Of a stretch of 64,000 nucleotides of DNA, positions 11,808-20,657 are shown piece by piece (positions within the stretch are counted from its first letter, which is position 1; every line of letters starts with the position of its first letter). The stretch is taken from assembly GCA_018398575.1 (NCBI GenBank), contig JAGTXZ010000005.1, positions 558,001 through 622,000 on the forward strand, written 5' to 3'. This DNA comes from Ampelomyces quisqualis (lineage: Eukaryota; Ascomycota; Dothideomycetes; Pleosporales; Phaeosphaeriaceae). Made by a program: the position numbers and the translations under genes. The notes under the pieces were generated by a model. That model had not been told where the DNA came from, searched no databases, and saw nothing but the letters and a program-made list of their open reading frames with translations.

Positions 11808-13133
11808 CTACCCATTATAATTGCGAATGGCCCTCAACCTCTCCAATACCTCCGGGTCCTTTCCCATCTCCACAATAACGTCAAAAGCACCCGGTGTCTC
11901 CGCCCACGAATTATAGCACTTTTGCAAGGTGACCTGCATTTCCTCTTTCGAGCCCATCACATACATGTCGGGCTTCGTCGTCAACGCATTTCCAGGCTTC
12001 AACAGCGTGGACCAAAACTCCTGATTCTTGCTCCAAACTCCCACATACATATCAATGACCAGCTGCTTCAACCAGGCACTCAACTGCCCCGAAGCTCCCT
12101 CCTCAAACACACTCCTGTCCTTTTCTATGATGTCGCTGACACATGTCACCGGCGCGCGCGTTCCCACGGGCGCTTTCGACCATGTGTAAAAGTTCCGCAT
12201 GTCGATGAGCATGCGGACTTTGACCAGCGTGAGGCTAACAAGCTGTGGCAACGTGAAGAAGAATTCTTTCAAAAACCCCACTACGGGCTGGAAAGCGTCT
12301 GCCTCTGTGACGGGGAAACGTGCATCACCCCAGGTGTATTCCAGCTCAGTATTCTTCACGTTTTCGTCACACTCACAGCTGTCTAGATGATCTTTGACGA
12401 ACCACCAGTGCAGGAAGTTGTAGCAATCTTGGTCGCGTCCAAGGCGGAGGTATAGAGCCGGGATGATAGTGTGCATGCCTTGATTGTCGGAGTGATTGAG
12501 ATGCAGCATGTCTAGACCGTGCTCTAGAGCTGCTTCGACTGCAGGCTTCGTGTTGATGAGCAAGAGTGCATCGATGAGCGAGTATCGAGCTTTCATGTAT
12601 GGACGAGTACCCTTGTAACCCCAGAACCGGCCATATCCTTCACCACCTTTGGCGAAAGCGTTCGGTGGCGTGTCGAAATCTCCTGGGTGCGCGCGGAGCG
12701 TCACCTCTTGAGCCTCGAGACGAAGGCGTTCCTTCTTCACTTTGTTACAGAACACTTTATGCGCAGCTCGGTCGACAGTCTGATGCTCTTGACTGCAGTA
12801 GTGCACGACCTTGCAGCCGCCGCAGCGGCTGAGCTGGCCCACTTTGCGGCAGAAGTGGCATCCGACGATGAGGGCGTTGGACACGTTGAAGGGGGCGCTT
12901 TGGACGGCAGCGGAGACATTTGGGCTTGCTTTGTTGCGGTCTGGGAAGCCTGCTGCCTCGGCGGCGCGGTATTCTGCTACGGATGCGGCATCTGCAATCA
13001 AAAGTGTCAGTGAGTGCGTAGGAAGGCTGGGACGGGTACAGTGCGGACCTTCTTTCTGACGTTGCATAATCAGTTCCAACACGCTTGATGGTATGTTGAA
13101 ATTACCATCTCCAAAAGTGTGGTTGTTAGCCAT
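11808..13133 (-). CDS. MYND-type zinc-finger protein
   Basis: A single MYND finger lies at about residues 92-129: CHFCRK, then CGGCK, YCSQEHQ and a final H...C (HKVFC). MYND fingers bind proline-rich partners, often in transcriptional co-regulators. The remaining roughly 310 residues look like a globular region typical of uncharacterised fungal MYND proteins (motifs NHSDNQGMHTIIPALYLRLG and LHWWFVKDHLDSCECD). No SET domain is visible. A 57-nt in-frame piece at 12992-13048 (donor GTCCGC, branch-like CTGAC, acceptor TTGCAG) is probably an intron. It encodes an ill-fitting stretch starting GPHCTRPSLPTHSL, but the donor is non-consensus, so both the 441-aa and 422-aa forms are possible. Function beyond the finger is unknown. 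Confidence 0.82.
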   Translation of the reverse strand: MANNHTFGDGNFNIPSSVLELIMQRQKEGPHCTRPSLPTHSLTLLIADAASVAEYRAAEAAGFPDRNKASPNVSAAVQSAPFNVSNALIVGCHFCRKVGQLSRCGGCKVVHYCSQEHQTVDRAAHKVFCNKVKKERLRLEAQEVTLRAHPGDFDTPPNAFAKGGEGYGRFWGYKGTRPYMKARYSLIDALLLINTKPAVEAALEHGLDMLHLNHSDNQGMHTIIPALYLRLGRDQDCYNFLHWWFVKDHLDSCECDENVKNTELEYTWGDARFPVTEADAFQPVVGFLKEFFFTLPQLVSLTLVKVRMLIDMRNFYTWSKAPVGTRAPVTCVSDIIEKDRSVFEEGASGQLSAWLKQLVIDMYVGVWSKNQEFWSTLLKPGNALTTKPDMYVMGSKEEMQVTLQKCYNSWAETPGAFDVIVEMGKDPEVLERLRAIRNYNG

Positions 13134-14497
13134 TCTGATGCCACGATGAAATTGCCCTGTGTTGTGTAGTGTTGGTGCAGAAGGAGATCAAGTTTTGTCG
13201 GAAAAGAAGGTAGGTGAAAAACTGAAGCGGGGCCAAACAAGCGACGGATCTTGCCTAGATTCTGAACATGTTTGGAACATGGTCTGAACGTGTTCCACGG
13301 CGACAGCACGATGATGAACATACACGTGTAAAATGCCTTACAATTGGCAGTAAGAAAGCAAATACAATGTCGAATTATGCTTGATTCAGACTCTAGGGTA
13401 GGAAATTTCTGGTTTTGATTCTCGATCGATTCTCGATCGATTTTGAATTGATTCCTAATTGATTGCAGAGTTGGGTTGAGGTTGTGTTGAGGTTATGTTG
13501 AAACCACACTTGCGAATGTCATCCATCATCATCAACATCAAGAACATACATCTAATACGTACTCCCCCTTTCCCAGCTAGTCATTTGAAATATAGTTCAA
13601 TGTCTGAATAAAGCAATAATATCACAATATAGCTTCATAAGCATACACACTCCAACCATCTAAGCGCTTCCCTCACAACCACACCAGTATCACCAACCAC
13701 GCATGTCTAAACCTGGAGCGCATACCAAACTAATATCACAGCTATATAATAAATGAATGATACCTAACGAGCAGTCTTTCCAACACACAACCCAGCCCGT
13801 CCAATTTCCAGCACCCAAGTCCAATCCCATCACCAATTCTCGAAACAATGAGACAGAAAAAGCAACACTACACTGTAGTCGCCATGTATAGTAGTGCGCA
13901 ACATTCGACTGACGATTGGAACAGCGACATGTCTTCGCACACAGGGCGTGGTAAAAAGTCTCCATCGGACAAAACTACACACGTGCCACACCCGACTCGT
14001 ATTTCGCAAAACCAAGCTCAAGTCCAAGGCCTGCTGTATTTAAGAAAAAAAAAACCTCCCCCAAAAGAGAAGAAAACATCGCATGTCCTGCAAGAGATGA
14101 TAATCGTTTTTCAAAACAAGTGGTAATGTACACGTGCAAGATGGCTCAACACAGGCCGAACATGTGTCTCAAAGGTCCATTCGACCCACCACGAATAACC
14201 GACTGCTAAGCTTAGTCTCACAATGATATGATATAGCACGAAACGCAAAAGGCAGCCCTCGCGCAACAAAAGTTAACCATATCAATATCGCAACAACGTG
14301 TTCATATCGTACACAAACAAACACGCTAAGCCCCCCTCCAAAAAAGCCACGAGGGTTTAGAAAAAAAAGCCCATCCAACACGGTCTCTATTCATTCCAAA
14401 AAAGCAAACACGCATTCCATCACATGTATTTCTATATCACGAATCCTACTCTGTAAAACGGAGAAAGGGTTGTTCCTTCAACGTTAAACTACACAAA
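13134..14497. other. Gene-free stretch, 1.4 kb
   Basis: Lies between the MYND gene start and the SEC16 stop. At about 13421-13465 is a short run of related units (TTCTCGATCGATT, then decaying TTGAATTGATT and CTAATTGATT), an imperfect AT-rich microrepeat. A-runs at 14042-14052 and 14361-14369 are simple sequence. No coding region is supported. Confidence 0.5.
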
Positions 14498-17400
14498 TCA
14501 CGATGCCTGGCCCTGCGGGAAAACATCCACATACCTGCCGCCCTTCTTCTTCTTCGCGCCGCCTTTTCGTGCCTGCGGCGCCCCGAGTAAATCATCAATG
14601 CTACTTGCGTTACTCATGCCCGTGCTGGGTCTACTCGGCGGGCCGGATGCCGCTCCAAACGAGGGTCTCGCGAGGGTCGGCGGTTTCGGTGCGCTCTCGG
14701 TATCAGACGGTAAGCCTGGAGTCGATGACCGTGACCCGGGCATGGCGAGGGGCGGGGGCATGGAGGAACTGCGCTGGGGCGCGGAGGTAGGCGGTTTCAT
14801 GAGTCCTGTTGGTGGACCAGATGATGGAGGCATGCCGCCGCTCGCACTTCTAGCGCCCGTGGGTGGACCCTTTGGCGGCGGAGGTGTAGCGGTTGCGCGT
14901 TCTGGTTCAGCAGTTGAGCTGCCTTTCTTGTTGACCCATTTGCCGAGGTTGGGGTCGTAGTAGAAGCTGCTTTCTTCGCCGAGTTTGGCTTTGATGGGGC
15001 CTGGTGCGGCGTTGGGGTCTTTCTTGAACCACCCGCTGAGCCAGCCGCCTCCCTTTTTGGCACCGGTGTCTTTGTCGCGTTTTGCATCTGCTTCGGCAGC
15101 TTTGCGGAAGGCGTCGTCGGCTTTGAGATCTGCCTTAGATTTCGAGCCCGTGCCGATCTTGAGGGCAGCAGCGCGGGCTACCAAGTCGTCATCGTCGTCA
15201 TCCATGATTGACTTTTTCTTCAGCTTGTTGTCGTCCTCTTCGTCCTCTTCATCTGGGTTGTAGGGCTGGTAAGAAGGTTCGTCGAAAGAGCTTATAGATT
15301 GTACATTGTCGTCAAACGAGTGGATTGGCTGTGATTGATCGGGCTGGTAGCCACCGAATGATGGTGATGCAGACGATCCTTCCAGAAGCTGAGTTGGCAT
15401 ATATGGGCTTCCGTACGAAGGTTGTGAGACGTTGTGTTCAGCTCGGAGTGGAGAGAATGACTGAGTCTTGGCTTGTGAACGCTGGCTCGGCGGGCTGAGC
15501 TGAGGTTGTGGGCTATAGAGTCCAGCTGTAGGTGTCATTGGGGTCATTGGCATATAACTGTCTGACATGATACATGGGCTGTCCATTGACTCCACAGATG
15601 GCCGACCTTGCGGATCGTACCGCGTTCGCTGCTGCTCAGATGACGTTCTCGGTGCATAGGCGTTCGATGGAGCGTATCTCGAGTTGGTCGAGGCAGCTTG
15701 CTGGGCAGGCACACCGTAGCCGGAGTACGCACCATAAAGATCCGCATTCAACTGTGAAGGCGTGATCGAGGGACTGTTGCCAGAGATTTCGGCAAAAGGT
15801 CCAACTTCAGTGCCTGTCGCGCCGTTCGACGTAGGGTTTTCATCGTCACCGGCAATGAAGCTGTTGAACTTGGACAAGAGAGAAGTGCTGACGCGATCCA
15901 TGCTGGGCTTCGAGATCCAGGATGACGAGTTATCCTTCGGCGATTGTGATAGACGCTTGCCCAAATCATCTAGAGTGGCGATGAAACTCGCGTTATAGTA
16001 CGGTGACAGCCTCGTGGTAGCTTTCATAGCCGCAACTATGGCATCGCAATAGGCCTGTGCATCGGCACGATAGCCGTATTCAGCAAGCTGGTATGCATGT
16101 GCAAGCTTGTAGTTCTGTAAGTGAGGCATGATGTGGGAGTTGCTGGGTGCCGAGAGAGACAGAGCAAACTCGTACACTTCGGTCAACAGAATTGGCTCCA
16201 GATCAATGCCCACTTCAGTGCCATATTGCTTGTGATCCATGCCAACCAGGACGAGGTCAGCTTGGACGTCATCTGCGCCGCTAACGTGCGCAACGGAACG
16301 TCCGAGAATGAAGCAAATATGCGCTGCTTCGACACGCCCGTATTGTGATAGAAGTCTTCCGAGTGAGAGTAGCGCAGCAGCATCGCCATCGCTGCGATTG
16401 TTGAGAATGAGAGCAATTGTTTCGCGCCACTTGTCAAGTCCCTGTTGCACATTTTGTGCTGCTCCCGCACCGTCGGTGCTAACCATCTGGAAGCCTGCGC
16501 GCGCGGACGCAGGAACAAGTTCATCGATGCAGTCTTCATGATTGCCTGCAAAAACCTCGTACAGAACTGCCAGGGCTTGATTGCTGTGCCCAATCTTCTT
16601 GACCTCTTTGCGGACAAATTCTTGAACCACTTGCTTCCAGATATCTCTGCTAAGTGTGGAGGACAAGAGCATCGCATGGCCCCACAGCCTCTGATCGACG
16701 GCATGCCAGACTGCTTTCTCTCGCTCACCCTTGGCGAGCAGATTCTGTAGGTCCTCGATAGCACGAGCGTCGATAGGTTCCGCTGCAACATTGGCAGTGT
16801 TGGATCTTGAACGCCCAATAATGTCTGCTGGGGTGGAGAATGAGCTCTCCGCTTCTGATGCGTCCTCACCTTCGGGAGAAAAGAGTTTTTTGAAAACAAC
16901 ATCCGCAGCCTCTCCTTCAAGACAGCCATCATTCTCTACGAGGAACTGAAGGAGCCTCAAGAGTAATGCCTTTTCTTCTAGCTGCTTGAACTGCTCCGGG
17001 GTGAAATAGTGCTCCGAGCTAGGATCTTTGAGCCGGCTCTCCAATGCCTCGGTCTTCTTAACAAGCCACGCTGAGACGTCTTTCTTTTTGCTCTTAGCTT
17101 TTAGTGGTCCTGGGAACTTGGCGATGTCTTCAGCGAGAGGAAATGTCTCCTTGATGCTTTGGATTTTGACCTCGCCAGGGCTACACTTCATCATTGGCGC
17201 TGTCATACCACTACCATATCGTGGAATCTGTTTGGGAAAGCTTGTCACAACACTTCCACCAAGACCCCAAGCGAAGACTGGATGGCCTCTCCAGCGCTCT
17301 AAAGGATCCGCAGCACGCTCATCCTGCGGCGCAATGGATTCGTAAACAAGTGAGGCCTGTCTTCGATGCGGAATATGGTTGGCTGTGGACGAGTCGTGAG

Positions 17401-19960
17401 CTTGAGGGGCATAGGAAGCAGCAAAAGCTGCCGCTCCATACACAGACGCTGGATGCTTCATGCTGGTTGCGGACGATTGCGATAGCGATCGCGATGGCAC
17501 AGATGGGTTTGTTGACTGATATTGTGGGGTATAGTTGCTTTTCTTCCTGGGAGACCCCACGGCCGACGATGGACCACTGCGAGGTGGAGTACCCGATCTT
17601 GAGGTCATTGGAGGTCTACTACTCATATCAGAGTCATTTTCCAATGCTTCACTGACTTCCTCCAGAGGACTTCTGAAAGGTGGACGAGGTGCAACATCAG
17701 CTGATTGAGACACATGATGACCCGGCATTTGTTGAGGTTGAGATTCTGGAAGAGTCGCAGAGTCATCATGTTCATGTTCATGTTGTTGAGGCATGCTATG
17801 AAAAGTCAAAGGACTTGAAGTGCGAGGAGCATACGTTTGCGAGGGTGGCCTGACTGGCCCTGTAGGCGGCTCTGATGCATACCGACCATGCGCTATCCCT
17901 TGACCGCCTGGGGGTGCAGGGGAATATCTCGAATTAGCTCCAGCCTGAGCAGCTGACGGTGCAGGAGAATATCTTGCATTGGCAGCTGGGGCCGAAGGGG
18001 GTGCAGGTGAATACCTGGATGATGGCGGCGGTGCTGTGGAATGGGGCAAGGGGAGGCTATCCTGCCGTGCCGGGACTGAAGGCTGGTTAGGAAACATTGG
18101 TAATTGCTCAGGCTGCCTTAAGTGAGGCTGGGCGACAACAGACTCGGGAAGGACTTCATTCCGCAGAGACGACCAAGAAGGTGTGCGCTCTTTGGGAGCA
18201 AATTGTGGGGGACCTTGTAGCGAAGGACTGTGCGCGGATGCAGATGGCTGGGGGGTATAGCGTCCGGGTGGCTTGGGCTTAGATGTAACAGGTAGCTCGG
18301 CAAAGAAGTCGCTTGAGGCCGTCTTTGCGGGCGGCGCAGGCTTGGGCGGAGCCATGGGGAGGAAACCTGTCATCTGTCCTAGCGTGGAGTGGGCGGAGGG
18401 TGGTGGGGACAAGCTTGCGGCAGACATGCTTGAGGACGGCAACGGACGAGGCGGCCCAGAGCTCGAAGACATACTGCTAGTCCGTGGCGGTGGTGGTGTA
18501 GGCTGCACTGCGGGCATAGAGGTCCTAGGTGCTGTCCTTTTGCGTGTAGTCACGATATCGTCTGGCATATCATAAGGTGACGCATACCCCCCTTTTGACT
18601 TGTCTGCATAACTTTGGGCCGAGCTTGCCATTGCCGGCCGAGCTGCTTGCTGCTGTTGTAGATATGCCACATTCTGGCCATAGCCGTTGTATGCTACCGT
18701 GGGCGATGTTGCGGATCTTCGCAGAGGGCCCTGTGGCGAATTCGCAAACTGGCTTTGGGTGGCGAATTGGCTTGCAGCTGGTGTCGACGCCTGCGAGGCT
18801 TGAGGTGCATATCGGCTCGCACCGGTGGCAGTGTTTGAAACTGGCTGTTGAGCGGCTGCAATAGGCTCATCGTCCAAAAACCCCTCATCATCGCTCAGCT
18901 CAATGACTGGACCGTCTTCGCTGTCCGGCAGGAAGTCCTCGTCCAGATCCAAATCCAGATCCCACTCATTCTTGGTAGGCTCCGCTTGGGCAACCTGAAT
19001 AACATGTGCACCTGGTGTTTGGGCTGCATCGGAAGATTGTGCGGGCTCTACTACGTTGCTCGCACTGCTCCCAAAGAAGTCCTCCTCTTCTGGCGTGTTG
19101 CCCCAGTCCAAGTCATCTCCAGCATTGCCGCCGACGGTGGTGTTGCCAATTACATCGTCCCCAACAGTAGTGCCCACAGCTTCGGTCTGTGGCGTCTGCG
19201 CCATTGTGTTCTGCTGTTGGCCACCCAATTCAAAGGGCTCATCAGTAATGCCCCAGTCGTCCGTTTCTGGTGCTGCATCATCCACCAAGGGAACCCGGAC
19301 GGATTCATTGACGGCCTCCTCGAGGGCGGTAGCTTCACTCTGATGCTCGTAGTTGTCCCCCTGGTACTCATCTGCTGCTTCTTCTTCTTCTTCTTCTTCT
19401 TCTTCTTCTTCTTCTTGAGAGCTCTCCTCGTCATTCTCGTCGCTAGATTCGACTCTCGCCGGGACTGCTGCGGGCGGCGCGGCAATGCTGAGCGTCTGCG
19501 TTGCATGAGCAAGCGCATCGTCATCGGCACCATTGGCCTTGGGTTGGGCTTCCCGGGGGCGCTGTATTTCTTGTGTGCTCGCAGAAGGTTTTGCGATATC
19601 TGCAGAAGCATTTGGAGGAACCACTGCAGTAGCTGGGGTCTGCTCGTCCTCTTCCTCGTCCTCCTCTTCTTCACTCTCGTCCTCATTCTCGTCCTCGTCC
19701 TCATTCTCGTCCTCGTCCTCATTCTCGTCCTCGTCCTCATTCTCGTCCTCGTCCTCATTCTCGTCCTCGTCCTCGTCCTCGTCCTCCTCTTTTTCTTCTT
19801 CTTCTTCTTCTTCCTCTTCCGAAGATACGTCGGGTTTCGGGTGGGCGGGCGACTTCGCGACCGGTGCCGGGGGAAGATCTTTCTCGTGGCGCAATGCCGG
19901 GTTCCATGATGCAGCTCGCGCTAAGCCGCCGCGCTGAGAAGTCTCGCGATTGCCGTCCAT
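14498..19960 (-). CDS. SEC16: COPII coat assembly scaffold Sec16
   Basis: Sec16 organises ER exit sites and recruits the COPII components Sec23/24, Sec13/31 and Sar1. One uninterrupted 1820-residue frame runs from ATG at 19960. Order: an N-terminal NPALRHEKDLPPAP motif; an acidic low-complexity zone (about residues 48-115, made of repeats) and a second Glu run near 190; acidic patches; a long Pro/Ser/Gln-rich disordered region. The conserved central domain begins near residue 887 (ERWRGHPVFAWGLGGSVVTS, IPRYGSG) and runs through alpha-helical ACE1-type sequence to about 1330. A disordered region follows, then the conserved C-terminal part (SSFYYDPNLGKWVNKKG, near residue 1665) that binds Sec23. 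Length and order match filamentous-fungal Sec16. It is divergent from NEO1, with about 700 bp between start codons. The large open frame on the opposite strand at 18848-19909 is a composition shadow. Confidence 0.96.
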   Translation of the reverse strand: MDGNRETSQRGGLARAASWNPALRHEKDLPPAPVAKSPAHPKPDVSSEEEEEEEEEKEEDEDEDEDENEDEDENEDEDENEDEDENEDEDENEDESEEEEDEEEDEQTPATAVVPPNASADIAKPSASTQEIQRPREAQPKANGADDDALAHATQTLSIAAPPAAVPARVESSDENDEESSQEEEEEEEEEEEEAADEYQGDNYEHQSEATALEEAVNESVRVPLVDDAAPETDDWGITDEPFELGGQQQNTMAQTPQTEAVGTTVGDDVIGNTTVGGNAGDDLDWGNTPEEEDFFGSSASNVVEPAQSSDAAQTPGAHVIQVAQAEPTKNEWDLDLDLDEDFLPDSEDGPVIELSDDEGFLDDEPIAAAQQPVSNTATGASRYAPQASQASTPAASQFATQSQFANSPQGPLRRSATSPTVAYNGYGQNVAYLQQQQAARPAMASSAQSYADKSKGGYASPYDMPDDIVTTRKRTAPRTSMPAVQPTPPPPRTSSMSSSSGPPRPLPSSSMSAASLSPPPSAHSTLGQMTGFLPMAPPKPAPPAKTASSDFFAELPVTSKPKPPGRYTPQPSASAHSPSLQGPPQFAPKERTPSWSSLRNEVLPESVVAQPHLRQPEQLPMFPNQPSVPARQDSLPLPHSTAPPPSSRYSPAPPSAPAANARYSPAPSAAQAGANSRYSPAPPGGQGIAHGRYASEPPTGPVRPPSQTYAPRTSSPLTFHSMPQQHEHEHDDSATLPESQPQQMPGHHVSQSADVAPRPPFRSPLEEVSEALENDSDMSSRPPMTSRSGTPPRSGPSSAVGSPRKKSNYTPQYQSTNPSVPSRSLSQSSATSMKHPASVYGAAAFAASYAPQAHDSSTANHIPHRRQASLVYESIAPQDERAADPLERWRGHPVFAWGLGGSVVTSFPKQIPRYGSGMTAPMMKCSPGEVKIQSIKETFPLAEDIAKFPGPLKAKSKKKDVSAWLVKKTEALESRLKDPSSEHYFTPEQFKQLEEKALLLRLLQFLVENDGCLEGEAADVVFKKLFSPEGEDASEAESSFSTPADIIGRSRSNTANVAAEPIDARAIEDLQNLLAKGEREKAVWHAVDQRLWGHAMLLSSTLSRDIWKQVVQEFVRKEVKKIGHSNQALAVLYEVFAGNHEDCIDELVPASARAGFQMVSTDGAGAAQNVQQGLDKWRETIALILNNRSDGDAAALLSLGRLLSQYGRVEAAHICFILGRSVAHVSGADDVQADLVLVGMDHKQYGTEVGIDLEPILLTEVYEFALSLSAPSNSHIMPHLQNYKLAHAYQLAEYGYRADAQAYCDAIVAAMKATTRLSPYYNASFIATLDDLGKRLSQSPKDNSSSWISKPSMDRVSTSLLSKFNSFIAGDDENPTSNGATGTEVGPFAEISGNSPSITPSQLNADLYGAYSGYGVPAQQAASTNSRYAPSNAYAPRTSSEQQRTRYDPQGRPSVESMDSPCIMSDSYMPMTPMTPTAGLYSPQPQLSPPSQRSQAKTQSFSPLRAEHNVSQPSYGSPYMPTQLLEGSSASPSFGGYQPDQSQPIHSFDDNVQSISSFDEPSYQPYNPDEEDEEDDNKLKKKSIMDDDDDDLVARAAALKIGTGSKSKADLKADDAFRKAAEADAKRDKDTGAKKGGGWLSGWFKKDPNAAPGPIKAKLGEESSFYYDPNLGKWVNKKGSSTAEPERATATPPPPKGPPTGARSASGGMPPSSGPPTGLMKPPTSAPQRSSSMPPPLAMPGSRSSTPGLPSDTESAPKPPTLARPSFGAASGPPSRPSTGMSNASSIDDLLGAPQARKGGAKKKKGGRYVDVFPQGQAS
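19681..19770. repeat. Five perfect 18-bp repeats inside SEC16 (acidic tract)
   Basis: The unit CCTCATTCTCGTCCTCGT occurs five times head to tail without change, flanked by degenerate CGTCCT triplets and, at about 19377-19418, a separate TTC/CTT run. On the SEC16 strand each unit encodes a six-residue Asp/Glu/Asn block. Perfect identity suggests recent slippage and probable length variation between strains. Confidence 0.95.
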
Positions 19961-20657
19961 GGCGGAAATTACAAGGGAATAGGGGAAGGGTATCTACAAA
20001 GCACTGTGCTTGCTGTCAGCGCGAGACGCGGCACGTGATGGCTGATAGGTTCGCGTTTACATGGCTAAAGGCCGGATGCTTCGCCCATGGATGGTGGAAA
20101 GGAGTACGGATAGCGTGTCGTCATCCCTGGGGCCAAGACGAGCAGCGACGGGGCTCACGTGCAGATTGCAAGCTCTTTGCAAGCCTGGAGAAGACGCGCG
20201 AATGTCAAGAGAAGAAGGCGCTATGGGGCAGCATGGTGTGCGTGTGGGATGGCCGGGTCTCAGAGGAAGGACAGATGCGCATCAACTTAGCCCGCTTACT
20301 ATGACACCGTACCTGCCCAGGTGGCTTTGCGCGCCGCACCACCGAGGCCCGCCATACGGTTTCCCCTTCACCACCCAGGCGCACCATACTTATTCCCCTT
20401 CACCACCCAGGCCCGCCATACGGTTTCCCCCTTCACCACCCAGGCCCGCCATACTTATTCCCCTTCACCACCCAGGCCCGCCATACTTATTCCCCTTCAC
20501 CACCCAGGCCCGCCATACGGTTTCCCCCTTCACCACCCAGGCCCGCCATACGTTTCCCCCTTCACCACCCAGAGACGGCGGGCTACACCACTGGTTGCAG
20601 ACCCCCGAAGGCACCCACATGTCTCCAACATAGTCCCTCCATGCTCCGCCGCCCAGC
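19961..20657. promoter_or_regulatory. Divergent SEC16/NEO1 intergenic promoter region
   Basis: The 697 bp between the two start codons must carry both promoters. The NEO1-proximal third is occupied by a minisatellite (20345-20570) that ends 87 bp before the NEO1 start codon. No TATA box is obvious. No coding frame here is supported. Confidence 0.6.
20345..20570. repeat. Seven-copy 32-33 bp minisatellite
   Basis: Seven head-to-tail units begin AGGCCCGCCATAC and end CCTTCACCACCC. Two unit variants alternate: one has GGTTTCCCC after CATAC, the other TTATTCCCC. One unit has a G-C-A substitution (AGGCGCACCATAC) and the last has lost a G. It is CT-rich on the plus strand and lies in the presumed promoter or 5' UTR of NEO1. 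Confidence 0.95.

Noticed and set aside
18848..19909. 353-codon plus-strand frame with poly-Phe and Leu/Val runs
   Set aside because: Mirror of the acidic low-complexity coding of SEC16 (GAA/GAG read as TTC/CTC); not a membrane protein.
20345..20570. Regular repeats considered as a CRISPR array
   Set aside because: Units are contiguous without unique spacers, in a eukaryotic genome; a minisatellite.
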